Shown piece by piece: positions 1-11,282 of a stretch of 64,000 nucleotides of DNA; position 1 is the first letter of the stretch, and each line of letters starts with the position of its first letter. Source of the DNA: an uncultured cyanobacterium (GTDB lineage Bacteria; Cyanobacteriota; Cyanobacteriia; Cyanobacteriales; Nostocaceae); NCBI GenBank assembly GCA_903903925.1, contig CAIVAU010000083.1, forward strand, positions 1 to 64,000, in the 5' to 3' direction. The translations under genes were made by a program, and so were the position numbers. The notes beneath the pieces were generated by a model. It had not been told where the DNA came from, searched no databases, and saw only the letters and a list, made by a program, of their open reading frames with translations.

Positions 1-853
<853 letters not shown>

Positions 854-904
854 AGCAATTGGATCGATAATTCAACTCAACAAAGGGCGTTGCTGAATTA
901 GAGT

Positions 905-950
905 AAGAATTCAGAATCCAGAATCCAGAATTCAGAATCCAGAATTCAGA
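905..950 (+). repeat. Short tandem repeat AGAATCC/AGAATTC
   Basis: Alternating AGAATCCAG and AGAATTCAG units lie in the vnfDG-vnfK gap. They are of the same general kind as the heptamer repeats seen elsewhere in the window. No coding sequence is seen between 854 and 1307. Confidence 0.7.
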
Positions 951-1030
951 AGTCATAAAACTTGGATAGCCTAGCTTCATAATTTGAAGCAAATCAAGCA
1001 GGGAGCATCCCAGTTTTGCAAAAAGTAGTG

Positions 1031-1163
1031 TGAGCATCTTGCTCACGTGTACTAAGCTGTCACGCATCTAGTTTTTTAACCCGAACTAGGCTCTAGAAGG
1101 ATTCTAGCCTCCAGATTATACAATTTAAATGCGCGACAACTTACAAGCGAGCAAGATGCTCGC
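1031..1163. repeat. Inverted pair of 17-bp self-complementary elements
   Basis: GTGAGCATCTTGCTCAC at 1031-1047 and GCGAGCAAGATGCTCGC at 1147-1163 are near reverse complements of each other (15 of 17). Each is itself nearly palindromic. Flanking bases (ACTAC, GTAGT) also match in inverted orientation. Together they could form a long stem around 100 bp of spacer in the vnfDG-vnfK gap. Confidence 0.6.
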
Positions 1164-1250
1164 ACTACGAATTTACGCTCATTGGGATGCACCCAATCAA
1201 GCAGCCACACTACCCTTGATTTTCTACCCATTCTGACTCCTGACTCCTGA

Positions 1251-2693
<1,443 letters not shown>

Positions 2694-2704
2694 AGAGTTG
2701 ATGG

Positions 2705-2743
2705 TTGACGGTTGACTGTTAACCGTCAACAGTCAACCGTCAA
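2705..2743 (+). terminator. Perfect 16-bp hairpin between vnfK and vnfE
   Basis: TTGACGGTTGACTGTT (2705-2720) and its exact reverse complement (2728-2743) flank a 7-nt loop. There is no T-run after it, and vnfE begins 24 bp later with its own AGGAG. It is therefore more likely an mRNA-stabilising or attenuating hairpin than a full terminator. A related element lies at 44590-44614. Confidence 0.5.
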
Positions 2744-2767
2744 TAGTCAACAACTAGGAGAGCCATA

Positions 2768-4297
2768 ATGAATGAGACTATAGATAAGAATGTCGTATTT
2801 TACGGACATTTGAGTGAACTGTATCGCTTGGCAAAAGAGGGTAAGATTAAGACCAGTTTACAAGGTAGTCATACTCGTCCCTGTAAATTTTGGACTGCAA
2901 CGAAGATTTTAAGCGGCATTAAAAATGCGATCGTCATTTCTCACGGACCGAGTGGCTGTGCCTATGGTGTAAAGCGGGCATACAAGCTGACCAATAGTCG
3001 CAACAGTGGTTCTCCTTATGAACCTGTGGTGACGACAAACATGAGTGAGAAAGCAGTTATTTTCGGCGGGGAAAAAGAATTACAAGGCGCGATTCGAGAA
3101 GTCGATCAAAAATACCATCCTGATGCGATCGTTGTTGCAACGAGTTGCGCCTCTGGAATTATTGGAGACTGTGTTGATGACGTGGTGAATAAGGCACGCA
3201 GCGACATCCAGTCTGAGATCATGACGATACATTGTGAAGGATTTGCTGGAGAGTATCGCAGTGGATTTGATATCGTATTTCGGCAAATCGTAGACTTTAT
3301 GGAGCCACCAACTCCAGAACGGAAAGCACAACTAGCAGATGCCGTCAATATTGTGGGTGCAAAGATGGGCCCTGAAAGGACGGAAGTCGAAACTGATGTT
3401 AAGGAACTGGTACGACTGATAGAAAAAATGGGGGCACGAGTTCATAGCGTCATCGCTGGTGATTGTACCTTAGATGAACTCAAGCAAGCACCCAGTGCAG
3501 CAGTCAACTGTACTTTATGTTTGGATCTTGGTTATACCATTGGCAAAGCCATGTCCGACAAGTTCGGTACTCCCCTGAACTCTACGATCCTTCCCTATGG
3601 GATCAGCGCCACAGAAAAATGGCTCCAAGGGGCTGCCAAATATCTAGGAATGGAAAAACAAGCAGCAGCCTTAATGGAAAGAGAATATGCTGCCATCAAG
3701 ACCGAATTTGAAGAGGCGAAGAAATACATTGAAGGAAAGTTAGCAATTATCGAAGGGCATGATGCGATCAAGTGCTTGTCCATTGCCCATATGTTGGAGC
3801 GTGATTTTGGGATGCGTGCGGTCATCTATAATTTCCATCCCTGGAGTACGGAAGCAAGAGAAACCAGCGTAGACTACTTGTTGGAGACGGGGTTAGACCC
3901 AGAAATCCTCATTACGAAAGGGACCCTTGCCTTTGGTAAGTACGAGTCCATGAAACAAACGGAAGATGAACTACTGGATTTTATTGGTGGTCTCGATCCA
4001 GAATCAGTCGTATATTTTGGTTCTTCCTTGAGTTTCCCCCATATTCCCGTCGTAGATTTAAATGCTATCTTAAATCGTCCTAGATTCGGCTATCGCGGAG
4101 CCTTAAAGGTGGCAAAGTGTATTAAAACAGCCCTGCAATATGGCTTTAGACCTCGCAGTTCGTTAACCAAGCAAATGGTATTCCCGAAAAATTCAGGGTT
4201 AGCATCTGCTCAATCACTCACCGGAAAATTAGCCCAAGACTTGCCTGATTGTACCGTTTATGCAGAGAAGAAACGGGGAAAATGCTGTCAGGAATAG
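2768..4297 (+). CDS. vnfE: FeV-cofactor assembly scaffold VnfE
   Basis: This 509-aa NifE/NifD-superfamily protein pairs with VnfN to mature the iron-vanadium cofactor before transfer to VnfDG/VnfK. Conserved cysteines are in GSHTRPCKF (Cys39), GPSGCAYG (Cys64) and VVATSCASGIIGDC (Cys127), in the arrangement expected for bridging-cluster binding. The protein ends in a KRGKCCQE tail. It starts at ATG 7 nt after AGGAG (2756-2760). Its position directly between vnfK and vnfN matches the order known in A. variabilis. A nifE assignment is less likely because of the adjacent vnfDG fusion. Confidence 0.9.
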   Translation: MNETIDKNVVFYGHLSELYRLAKEGKIKTSLQGSHTRPCKFWTATKILSGIKNAIVISHGPSGCAYGVKRAYKLTNSRNSGSPYEPVVTTNMSEKAVIFGGEKELQGAIREVDQKYHPDAIVVATSCASGIIGDCVDDVVNKARSDIQSEIMTIHCEGFAGEYRSGFDIVFRQIVDFMEPPTPERKAQLADAVNIVGAKMGPERTEVETDVKELVRLIEKMGARVHSVIAGDCTLDELKQAPSAAVNCTLCLDLGYTIGKAMSDKFGTPLNSTILPYGISATEKWLQGAAKYLGMEKQAAALMEREYAAIKTEFEEAKKYIEGKLAIIEGHDAIKCLSIAHMLERDFGMRAVIYNFHPWSTEARETSVDYLLETGLDPEILITKGTLAFGKYESMKQTEDELLDFIGGLDPESVVYFGSSLSFPHIPVVDLNAILNRPRFGYRGALKVAKCIKTALQYGFRPRSSLTKQMVFPKNSGLASAQSLTGKLAQDLPDCTVYAEKKRGKCCQE

Positions 4298-4348
4298 CAA
4301 GTAAAAATTTTTACCATAGTCAATGCCCTTAAAAAACAGGAGGGGAAA

Positions 4349-5692
4349 ATGTCTGCTGGACTAACTTTTGAAAATTGTGACCATAGTAAAGACCCAGTTG
4401 TGGGCTGTGCCCTTGAAGGTATTGCAACTACGGTTGCGGGCATTAAAGATGTCAGTATTGTGATTCATTCTCCACAAGGTTGCGCTTCCACTGTCGCTGC
4501 TGGGTATGATTCCCATGAAGTTGATTTCACAAAGCGGAAAGTAGGTTGCACTCGCCTTTTTGAATCAGACATCGTGATGGGAGCATCTGAAAAACTCAAA
4601 GGTCTGATTAAAGAGGCAGATCAATCTTTTGATGCTAAGGTGATGTTTGTCGTTGGCACCTGCGCAGCAGATATTATTGGTGAGGATATTGCCGGATTAT
4701 GCAACCAGCTTCAACCAAAAATCAAAGCCAAACTTGTTCCTTTACTTGCAGGTGGGTTTCGGGGAAATACTTACGACGGCTTGGATATGGGTTTAGAGGC
4801 TTTACTTCCTTTTATCAAAAAAAGGCAGACCAAGAGAAGGGGTAGAAAGCCGAGGATTGTAAATATCATTGCGCCCCAGGCAAATTTGAATCCTACTTGG
4901 TGGGCTGATTTGCAATGGGTGACTCAAACTTTAAAGTCTTTGAGGATTAGAGTGCAGACTGTATTCTCTCATAATACCTCATTTGAAGAACTGGAACAAG
5001 CTGGTGAGGCAACCGCTAATATTCTTCTCAGTCATGATGTCGGGTATAAGTTCGCCCGAAAAATGCAACAGATTCATGATATCCCTCTCATCCTTGATGA
5101 TATCCCTTTACCAGTGGGTGTCAAAAACACGACCCGGTGGTTAAAAGCATTGGCGGCACATTTTAAGATAGAAGAAAAGGTAGACCCCCTGGTAAAACAA
5201 GGCGAAGAAACGGTCGTAGATACACTTCGCCGACGAGCATTGATGATTATTCCCCGATACCGTAACTGTAGAGTTGCGGTATCTGCGGATGGGACTCTTG
5301 GCATTGGACTGGTCAGAATGCTCTTTGAAGAATTGGAGATGATTCCTGAAGTCTTATTATTTCGCTCGGCGATGCCTGATTCTCGCCCAATTCTAGAACG
5401 AGAACTACAGAGCCTTGGTATTGCTCCTCGTGTGGCATTTTTGGCAGATGGATATCAGATCAAACAGACTTTAGAAGAGTTTGATGTTGATGCTGTGATT
5501 GGTTCGGCATGGGAAAAATATATGGCAGAGGAATTGGGAATCAAAATTGCTTTTGATGTGTTCAGTCCTACCAACAGAGAAACCTATCTTGACAAGCCAT
5601 ATTTTGGCTATGAAGGAATGATCAATATGATGGAGGTAATTGCCAACGATTGGGAAAGGGCTTTCCGTTCAAAAGAGATTCATTGGACTTGA
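4349..5692 (+). CDS. vnfN: FeV-cofactor assembly scaffold VnfN
   Basis: This 447-aa NifN/NifK-superfamily protein is the partner of VnfE in FeV-cofactor synthesis. Cysteines in TFENCDHSKDPVVGC (10 and 20), SPQGCAS (45) and VVGTCAADIIGEDI (105) resemble the NifK-type cluster-binding pattern. A strong AGGAGGGG (4338-4345) precedes the ATG by 3 nt. It follows vnfE after 51 bp and is the last recognisable vnf gene here. No vanadate transporter (vup) or vnfH is present in the window. Confidence 0.9.
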   Translation: MSAGLTFENCDHSKDPVVGCALEGIATTVAGIKDVSIVIHSPQGCASTVAAGYDSHEVDFTKRKVGCTRLFESDIVMGASEKLKGLIKEADQSFDAKVMFVVGTCAADIIGEDIAGLCNQLQPKIKAKLVPLLAGGFRGNTYDGLDMGLEALLPFIKKRQTKRRGRKPRIVNIIAPQANLNPTWWADLQWVTQTLKSLRIRVQTVFSHNTSFEELEQAGEATANILLSHDVGYKFARKMQQIHDIPLILDDIPLPVGVKNTTRWLKALAAHFKIEEKVDPLVKQGEETVVDTLRRRALMIIPRYRNCRVAVSADGTLGIGLVRMLFEELEMIPEVLLFRSAMPDSRPILERELQSLGIAPRVAFLADGYQIKQTLEEFDVDAVIGSAWEKYMAEELGIKIAFDVFSPTNRETYLDKPYFGYEGMINMMEVIANDWERAFRSKEIHWT

Positions 5693-5868
5693 TATCATGT
5701 TCGGATGGGGTAACTTTGGGTAAACTTTATTGAGCGGTTTCATCCATTATCGGCGCAATTTATCCAAGCATAGCCCGTTCACGCAGTGTCTCCAAAGCAA
5801 AAGGGTTTGGTCTTAGTAATTCAAATACCTTACCCTGGTAGTTGTGCGTTTCTCTGGGCAAACAATTT

Positions 5869-7518
5869 ATGACATCCGCACCCTGGCTACTAACTGATCC
5901 ATTTCTACAACTACCAACTGAAACTTCAGTCCGCGTCGTGTGGTTTACCGAATTTGCTGGTTCTCAACACATAGTTACCTACGGTGACAATCTCAATCAA
6001 ACTGCTGTTGTGACTACCCGTAAACTCAGTCGTACCCGCGAAGACCAAAACTCACGAGTCGGAAACCAAACTGAAGATGGACAAGTTTATCAACAACCTA
6101 TTCAGCGTGACATTTGGCGACATGAGGCTGAGGTGACTGGGTTAACTCCTGGGAAACGGGTTGCTTATCGTGTTACCAGTATACGGGAAGATGGCGACAG
6201 TGTTAGCAGTAATGTGTTTACCCTTGCACCTGCGCCGAGTTCAGGTACACCACTGAAGATTCTGCTGACCTCTGACCATCAAATCAAGCCAATGGTAGCA
6301 GCAAATCTGCAAAAAGTGGTGGAGACGGTTGGGCGGGTAGATGCGGTTTGGTTCGCAGGTGATTTAGCCAACATTCCCGATCGCGCCTCAGAATGGTTTG
6401 ACGATTATCGTGGTGGTGCCTTCTTTCCATGTTTGCAAGGTCTTGCTAACTATAAAATGGACAACGATGGGGTTGGTACACTTTACACTGGTGGAGAAAT
6501 CATTCAACACGCACCGATGTTTTCCTGTATTGGCAATCACGAGGTGATGGGGCGCAATGCTGGTGAGAGTTTGAACCATGAATTTGATCGTACGATTCCC
6601 CGTATCGTTGCCAAAAAGTTGTATGGCGAGCAATCCCTCAAGGATAATTCCTTTAATACTGATACCTACGAAGAGATTTTCTCTCTACCAGAAAGTCAAG
6701 AAGGTGGTAAAACTTACTACGCAGTCAGCTTTGGTGATGTACGTCTAGTTGTACTGTACGCAACGAATATGTGGCGGACTCCTAACTTAGATGAGGATGC
6801 TAAGGGTAGATATCAGGAACGAAAAGCAGATTTCCAAAACCCAGAAAGTTGGGGATATGGACAGCATATATATGAGCCCATTGCTAAGGGTAGCACCCAG
6901 TATAACTGGTTGGTGCAAGAACTCAATAGCACTGAGTTTAAAGGCGCAAAGTACAAAGTTGTGATGTTCCATCATCCACCTCATACTCTAGGTGGTAACA
7001 TTGTCCCTGCATATACTGATCCAGTCCAGATGATTGAACGGGATGAAAATGGCAATATCAAGGCGGTGCGTTATGAGTACCCCTTGGATGCAGATTATAT
7101 TATCCGTGATGTTATGCCTTTACTTGAGGCAGCTGATGTGCAGTTAGTATTTTATGGGCATTCCCATTTGTGGAACCGCTTTTGTAGTCAGTCAGGGATG
7201 CACTTCCTGGAAACATCTAATGTAGGCAACTCTTATGGTGCTGCTTGGGATGACAATAAGCGAGAAGTGCCGATAGGATATAAAGAAAAATACTTTGAAC
7301 TTGGTGACCCTAATGGGTTAGCACCAGTGGTCCCCACAATTGCCCCATTGCTGAGTGAAGATGGTCAGCCGATGCCATATATTGCGAGTAACGATATCAC
7401 GGTTTTCAGTATCTTTGACACGGGCACTGGTACGATAAGCAGCTATCGTTTTGATACACGTAAGCCGGACTCGGAGGTCATTAGGTTTGATGCCTTTGAA
7501 TTGAAACACAAAGTGTGA
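5869..7518 (+). CDS. Metallophosphoesterase, purple-acid-phosphatase-like
   Basis: This protein of about 549 aa has an N-terminal fibronectin-like domain (roughly 15-120) and a calcineurin-type metallophosphoesterase core. All five metal-binding blocks are visible: SDHQ (Asp136/His137), GDLAN (Asp165), GNHE (Asn223/His224), FHHPPH (His368/369) and GHSH (His431/433). It likely hydrolyses phosphomonoesters or diesters, but the substrate is unknown. The ATG at 5869 is preferred. A TTG nine codons upstream is the only alternative. No signal peptide is obvious. It is convergent with the ATPase gene that follows. Confidence 0.85.
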   Translation: MTSAPWLLTDPFLQLPTETSVRVVWFTEFAGSQHIVTYGDNLNQTAVVTTRKLSRTREDQNSRVGNQTEDGQVYQQPIQRDIWRHEAEVTGLTPGKRVAYRVTSIREDGDSVSSNVFTLAPAPSSGTPLKILLTSDHQIKPMVAANLQKVVETVGRVDAVWFAGDLANIPDRASEWFDDYRGGAFFPCLQGLANYKMDNDGVGTLYTGGEIIQHAPMFSCIGNHEVMGRNAGESLNHEFDRTIPRIVAKKLYGEQSLKDNSFNTDTYEEIFSLPESQEGGKTYYAVSFGDVRLVVLYATNMWRTPNLDEDAKGRYQERKADFQNPESWGYGQHIYEPIAKGSTQYNWLVQELNSTEFKGAKYKVVMFHHPPHTLGGNIVPAYTDPVQMIERDENGNIKAVRYEYPLDADYIIRDVMPLLEAADVQLVFYGHSHLWNRFCSQSGMHFLETSNVGNSYGAAWDDNKREVPIGYKEKYFELGDPNGLAPVVPTIAPLLSEDGQPMPYIASNDITVFSIFDTGTGTISSYRFDTRKPDSEVIRFDAFELKHKV

Positions 7519-7525
7519 GGATTCA

Positions 7526-7552
7526 GTAGGGGCGGGGTTACCCCGCCCTTAC
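7526..7552. terminator. GTAGGGGCG-type palindrome between convergent genes
   Basis: GTAGGGGCGGGG, a 3-nt loop TTA, then CCCCGCCCTTAC form a strong GC-rich hairpin 8 bp after the metallophosphoesterase stop. It belongs to a dispersed family with copies at 14116, 15982 and 33731. It could serve as a bidirectional terminator, but lacks a clear U-tract. Confidence 0.5.
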
Positions 7553-7591
7553 AGTGTTTATTTGGGGCGTTGCGCATCTCGTTGGATCTCT

Positions 7592-9142
7592 CTATGCACG
7601 CACAACAGTAACAGAACGTCCCTGAAGAGTAGTTGTCATTTGAGTCGCCAAACGTGACTCTAAGGGTAGTGCATTGCTACGTCGGTCAAAAATCACTAAC
7701 CAACCAAAATTTTCTCCCAACCTCGCCAAATAAGAATCTAATTGCGACAAACCTTCGTCTAATGGGTCTGCCTTTTTATTCCGCCAAACTTTTAACTCAA
7801 TCCCTAATGTAACAAATCCATATCGCAGACACAGATCCATGCGATCGCGCCCAATAGCATATTCGCGTTCCAAAGTTCCAGCACCATTCACTACGCGATG
7901 CAAAAATGCCATCAGCACTAAATGAGGTGCTATTTCATGGTAAACTGCACTCCCAAGCAACGGTTCACCATGCTGACGCCAAAATGCTAGAAATGCCTGC
8001 AACAAAGCATCAGTATTTAACTCACCAGTTTTGGTTAACCAACTAGGACTAATGTGGGGTAAGCTATCTTGAGTCCCCTCCACCAAAACACGGGGAATGA
8101 CCTCACGATAGATCGGATTGGCGATCATCAGTCCCCCTTGTGGATCACGCCGTAACAGACCCAAATCGATTAAATATTGTCGGTCATCCGAGGGAGTATC
8201 CCCCAAAGCAAGCCCTGCTAACATTGGTTCAAGAATTGCCTTTACTCTTGGTTCTCGGAGTTTTTCAGCTAGAGAATCGAGATGGGTATCTTGACGTGCA
8301 ATCAGTATTTCCTTTGCTTTCAAAATATGTTCTGGTGTAATTGCTACATTGATATCCGTCACCATCTCTTCTACAACTTCTTTGGCTAGGGCATTCACCA
8401 ACCAAGGTTGTCCCTGAGTCAAATCAAACGCCGTCTGAGTTGCTTGTGTTGTGAAAACTTGTCCCGTATCATCAGTATGTTGCTGGTATAGTTCTTCTAC
8501 CTCAATGGCATGAAAATTTCTCAATGTTATTGAGCGCACTTTAATATTAAAGGGGCTTGAGGTATTGAGGCGATCGCTACCCCCAGAAGCCACTTTATAA
8601 TCCCGCACATCACGTAAACCAATCAACCCCACAGAAAGTGGAAAGTTTTTGGGGCGGTCAGGATAACCATTGCGTAGCTGTCGTAAAACAGATATTAGGG
8701 CTTCATCCTGTAAGCAGTCAATTTCATCAATAAACAACACCAATGGTCGCGGTGAAGTTTGTGCCCAACTCTGTAAAGCTGCTTGAATTCTTTGTCCTGG
8801 CTGCCCTTCATCCCAAACGGGGGGGTGCAAGTCTTCGGGTAAATGCAACTGAGCACGCGACCGCCAAACCCCCAACATAGCATTTTCAGCAGCACCTGGG
8901 TCATGACTAAAAGGTGCTCCCACTTCTGCCGACACCATGACTGCTGTGTAGCGTCCACTATTGGTCAGTTGTTCCGCCAGCGCTAGCATCGCAGTGGTTT
9001 TACCTGTTTGGCGAGGCGCATGGATGACAAAATAGCTACGTTGTTCCAGCAGCCGATCCCAGTTTGGCAATCGACTCGTTGGCGACAGCATATAATGAAT
9101 ATCTGCTTGACAAGGACCTGCGGTGTTGAACCAACGAGACAT
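7592..9142 (-). CDS. AAA-type ATPase with C-terminal PD-(D/E)xK-like domain
   Basis: This 516-aa protein has a Walker A APRQTGKTT (42-50), a Walker B LVLFIDEID (about 135-142) and a winged-helix-like segment after the ATPase core. Near residue 450 the block MDLCLRYGFVTLGIELKVWR resembles the D...ExK core of PD-(D/E)xK nucleases. Many cyanobacteria carry such AAA-like proteins, often with signalling or defence annotations, but no function is established. It has its own promoter region, divergent from the Uma2 gene. The start is the ATG of MSRWFNTAGP. Whether the nuclease-like domain is active cannot be told. Confidence 0.75.
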   Translation of the reverse strand: MSRWFNTAGPCQADIHYMLSPTSRLPNWDRLLEQRSYFVIHAPRQTGKTTAMLALAEQLTNSGRYTAVMVSAEVGAPFSHDPGAAENAMLGVWRSRAQLHLPEDLHPPVWDEGQPGQRIQAALQSWAQTSPRPLVLFIDEIDCLQDEALISVLRQLRNGYPDRPKNFPLSVGLIGLRDVRDYKVASGGSDRLNTSSPFNIKVRSITLRNFHAIEVEELYQQHTDDTGQVFTTQATQTAFDLTQGQPWLVNALAKEVVEEMVTDINVAITPEHILKAKEILIARQDTHLDSLAEKLREPRVKAILEPMLAGLALGDTPSDDRQYLIDLGLLRRDPQGGLMIANPIYREVIPRVLVEGTQDSLPHISPSWLTKTGELNTDALLQAFLAFWRQHGEPLLGSAVYHEIAPHLVLMAFLHRVVNGAGTLEREYAIGRDRMDLCLRYGFVTLGIELKVWRNKKADPLDEGLSQLDSYLARLGENFGWLVIFDRRSNALPLESRLATQMTTTLQGRSVTVVRA

Positions 9143-9444
9143 GGGAATCTGAATTGCGCTTCTCCCCCTTATTGTAGCGCTTTTAGAACCATGCCCCTTT
9201 ACAATATTATCGATTCAGACAGATTTTTGATAGGTGAAAATTGCTGCAAAATGGACGAGGTTTAGATAAATGCAGGTAATCGAACTTGAAAAACAATATC
9301 AGCTGACAGATAGCGCAAAAGAACAGCAATGAACTGTAATAACCATTTTAAGTCAAAAACCTACCCTTGTGAGTAAGGGAGCAGGGGGAGGTAGGGGAGC
9401 TTTCGATTTTGGTAAAGTTTAAATACATGTGGAGGTGGTAACTT

Positions 9445-10119
9445 ATGACCCAAACACAATTTGAGCCAAAAATATTTACCTTTGATGAATTCATCGAATG
9501 GTATCCAGAAGATTCACTCTTCAGATACGAATTACATAATGGGGCGATCGTTGAAATGCCTAAACCTAGAGGGAAACATTCAAATCTAACAGGTTGTCTC
9601 ATTGAGAGATTACTTATAACTATTAGAGAAATGGGCAAAGGTGGAATTTGGACTATCCCCAGAGAATCAATTGTTAAGCCCAGTAGAGAATCAGGCTACG
9701 AACCGGATATCATTGTTTTAAATAAAGAAACTCTTGGATTAGAAACTCGTTGGGCAAGCGAATCAATTATCCAAAATGCTACTTCGGTCAAATTAATAGT
9801 TGAGGTAGTTAGTAGTAATTGGCGTGATGATTACTACGATAAACTTCGTGATTATGAAGAAATGGAAATTAATGAATATTGGATTGTTGAGGACACTGCG
9901 TTAGACGGGTTTCCCGGCTTGAAGCAAGTGTCCGTTGACTATGCTGCATTAGGAGGTAAGAAATTTATCGGGAATCCCAAAATACCGACAATCTCTGTTT
10001 GTGTCCTAGTAGATGGTGAATACCAAGTTAGTAAGTTCACGGGTAATACTCAAATTATCTCTCCTACTTTTCCACAATTCAACTTTACCGCTCAACAGGT
10101 TTTTGATTTGGCTAATTAG
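9445..10119 (+). CDS. Uma2 family (DUF820) PD-(D/E)xK protein
   Basis: This 224-aa protein has the Uma2 core. RYELHNGAIVEMPKP is followed by GYEPDIIV (Asp88) and KLIVEVVS (Glu120), then a D-x-Y-x-K...Y..MEINEYWIV segment. Uma2 proteins are highly multiplied in filamentous cyanobacteria and resemble restriction-endonuclease folds, but their biological role is unresolved. It starts at an ATG after GGAGGTGG at about 9431-9438. It is flanked by a vapBC-like pair on the opposite strand, typical of accessory regions. A second, divergent member is at 61607-62290. Confidence 0.8.
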   Translation: MTQTQFEPKIFTFDEFIEWYPEDSLFRYELHNGAIVEMPKPRGKHSNLTGCLIERLLITIREMGKGGIWTIPRESIVKPSRESGYEPDIIVLNKETLGLETRWASESIIQNATSVKLIVEVVSSNWRDDYYDKLRDYEEMEINEYWIVEDTALDGFPGLKQVSVDYAALGGKKFIGNPKIPTISVCVLVDGEYQVSKFTGNTQIISPTFPQFNFTAQQVFDLAN

Positions 10120-10154
10120 ATTATCACGCAGAGGATAATTTATCTGGGTGATGA

Positions 10155-10556
10155 TTATGAACCTATAAATGGATTCAATGTGGATATACCACAACCCTCA
10201 AAATCCTTAATATTTCTAGTAATAAGTGTCAAAGAATGTATTTTAGCTGTTGCCGCAATAAAGATATCAGCCTGCGATCGCGGTTTACCTTGAGTTCTCA
10301 AAAAGCCTCTCAATTCACCTGAACACTTAGCAATTTCTGAGGTGATTGGGAGAATTTGACAGTGCGTTGTTAGAAAGTTTTCAAACCAGTTTTCGACTCT
10401 AGTATTAGGCTTAGCTGTTAAACCATAATAAATTTCCTCAATTGTAATAACACTTAAGTTAATCGATGTCATTGTACCACTCCATGCTGTCACCCCTGGA
10501 TTTGGAACTGGACGAGTTAATTCACTGATTACATTTGTGTCACAAAGATGACTCAT
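10155..10556 (-). CDS. PIN-domain toxin, VapC-like ribonuclease
   Basis: This 133-aa protein starts MSHLCDTNVISEL. The acidic PIN residues are visible at Asp6, Glu40/41, Asp97 (SQADIFIAATA) and Asp118 after the TRN motif. It would cleave RNA, probably tRNA, when free of its antitoxin. The start is the ATG at 10556, leaving a single base after the antitoxin stop, an arrangement typical of coupled toxin-antitoxin genes. A longer upstream start would overlap the antitoxin and adds a non-PIN sequence. Confidence 0.85.
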   Translation of the reverse strand: MSHLCDTNVISELTRPVPNPGVTAWSGTMTSINLSVITIEEIYYGLTAKPNTRVENWFENFLTTHCQILPITSEIAKCSGELRGFLRTQGKPRSQADIFIAATAKIHSLTLITRNIKDFEGCGISTLNPFIGS

Positions 10557-10557
10557 C

Positions 10558-10833
10558 CTAGTAGTCTTCTGTAAAAGGATTGTCACGATCGCTTCGTGGT
10601 GGGATCTCTAAGCTATAATTTTCTTCAGCACATAACTGCTGAAGTTCTTTAAAGACTTGAGCTAGAGACGTTTTGGCAGCTTTTTGCCGCCAGGTTAAAA
10701 ATTCTTTAAAAAGCTTAGGGTCTACAATTGCAGCCACTAATTCGTCTTGAGTATAAATTAGCTGAGGTTCTTGACTAGTCGCATTAATTATTGAATGTAG
10801 CTGTTTCTTGGCTTCTTCAAGTGTCCATTTCAT
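10558..10833 (-). CDS. Antitoxin of the PIN-toxin pair
   Basis: The 91-aa product beginning MKWTLEEAKKQLHSIINATS has a Phd/YefM-like N-terminal helix pattern (DNA-binding and dimerising). The polar C-terminus (IPPRSDRDNPFTEDY) would wrap the toxin. Its stop is one base before the toxin ATG. It probably neutralises the toxin and autorepresses the operon. An ATG 18 codons upstream exists but adds a hydrophobic stretch unlike antitoxins, so the shorter start is chosen. Confidence 0.75.
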   Translation of the reverse strand: MKWTLEEAKKQLHSIINATSQEPQLIYTQDELVAAIVDPKLFKEFLTWRQKAAKTSLAQVFKELQQLCAEENYSLEIPPRSDRDNPFTEDY

Positions 10834-10954
10834 TCTAAAAATCTTCAAGTCTGAAAGCATTGAATATAGTAGCAGAAATCTCATCACAACAAATTATGAA
10901 ATTGTCACCTGTTAATCTGTGTCCAGTCTTCCAAAACTAAGTAAGGAACTTGGG

Positions 10955-11089
10955 CTACTCAACTATGTATAAAGAGGGATCAACCTCCGAGTCATCATTT
11001 GACTCCCGTTCGGCTCGAATTGATAAAGCAATTTCTGCAAAATAAGGATCATCTTTGAACAACCCTGCAACCTTAATCCAAGGATTCAT
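10955..11089 (-). CDS. Small 44-aa conserved hypothetical (antitoxin-like)
   Basis: The ORF starts MNPWIKVAGLFKDDPYFAEI and ends at TAG. It resembles the small cyanobacterial proteins beginning MNPWxKVAG.FKDDP that commonly lie in front of PIN-domain genes and are presumed antitoxins. It is on the same strand as, and 121 bp upstream of, the antitoxin gene. It may be the orphaned antitoxin of a lost toxin, or a third member of this locus. Family resemblance is from memory. Confidence 0.6.
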   Translation of the reverse strand: MNPWIKVAGLFKDDPYFAEIALSIRAERESNDDSEVDPSLYIVE

Positions 11090-11220
11090 TTTCACCGACC
11101 TGTACTAGAATTATTACCTGTAATAACCATTTTAAAATGTTAAGTTTTAACTAGAAACACTATTGTAACATCTCTAATCATACTGTTTTCAAGCATCTTT
11201 TGATATATATCAGGTAATAC

Positions 11221-11252
11221 TTGACATTATTTATGGTAGAATCTACCATAAA
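11221..11252 (+). promoter_or_regulatory. pncB operon promoter with embedded palindrome (candidate NrtR operator)
   Basis: A consensus -35 TTGACA (11221-11226) and a -10-like TACCAT (11244-11249) are spaced 17 bp apart. A near-perfect palindrome, TTTATGGTAGA then A then TCTACCATAAA (11230-11252), occupies the spacer and -10, so a bound repressor would block RNA polymerase. The operon encodes an NrtR-type regulator, and NrtR proteins bind 21-23 bp palindromes upstream of NAD genes. The assignment to NrtR is inference. Confidence 0.75.
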
Positions 11253-11282
11253 CGATAAGTATTCTTGTAGGGGTGTTATGTG

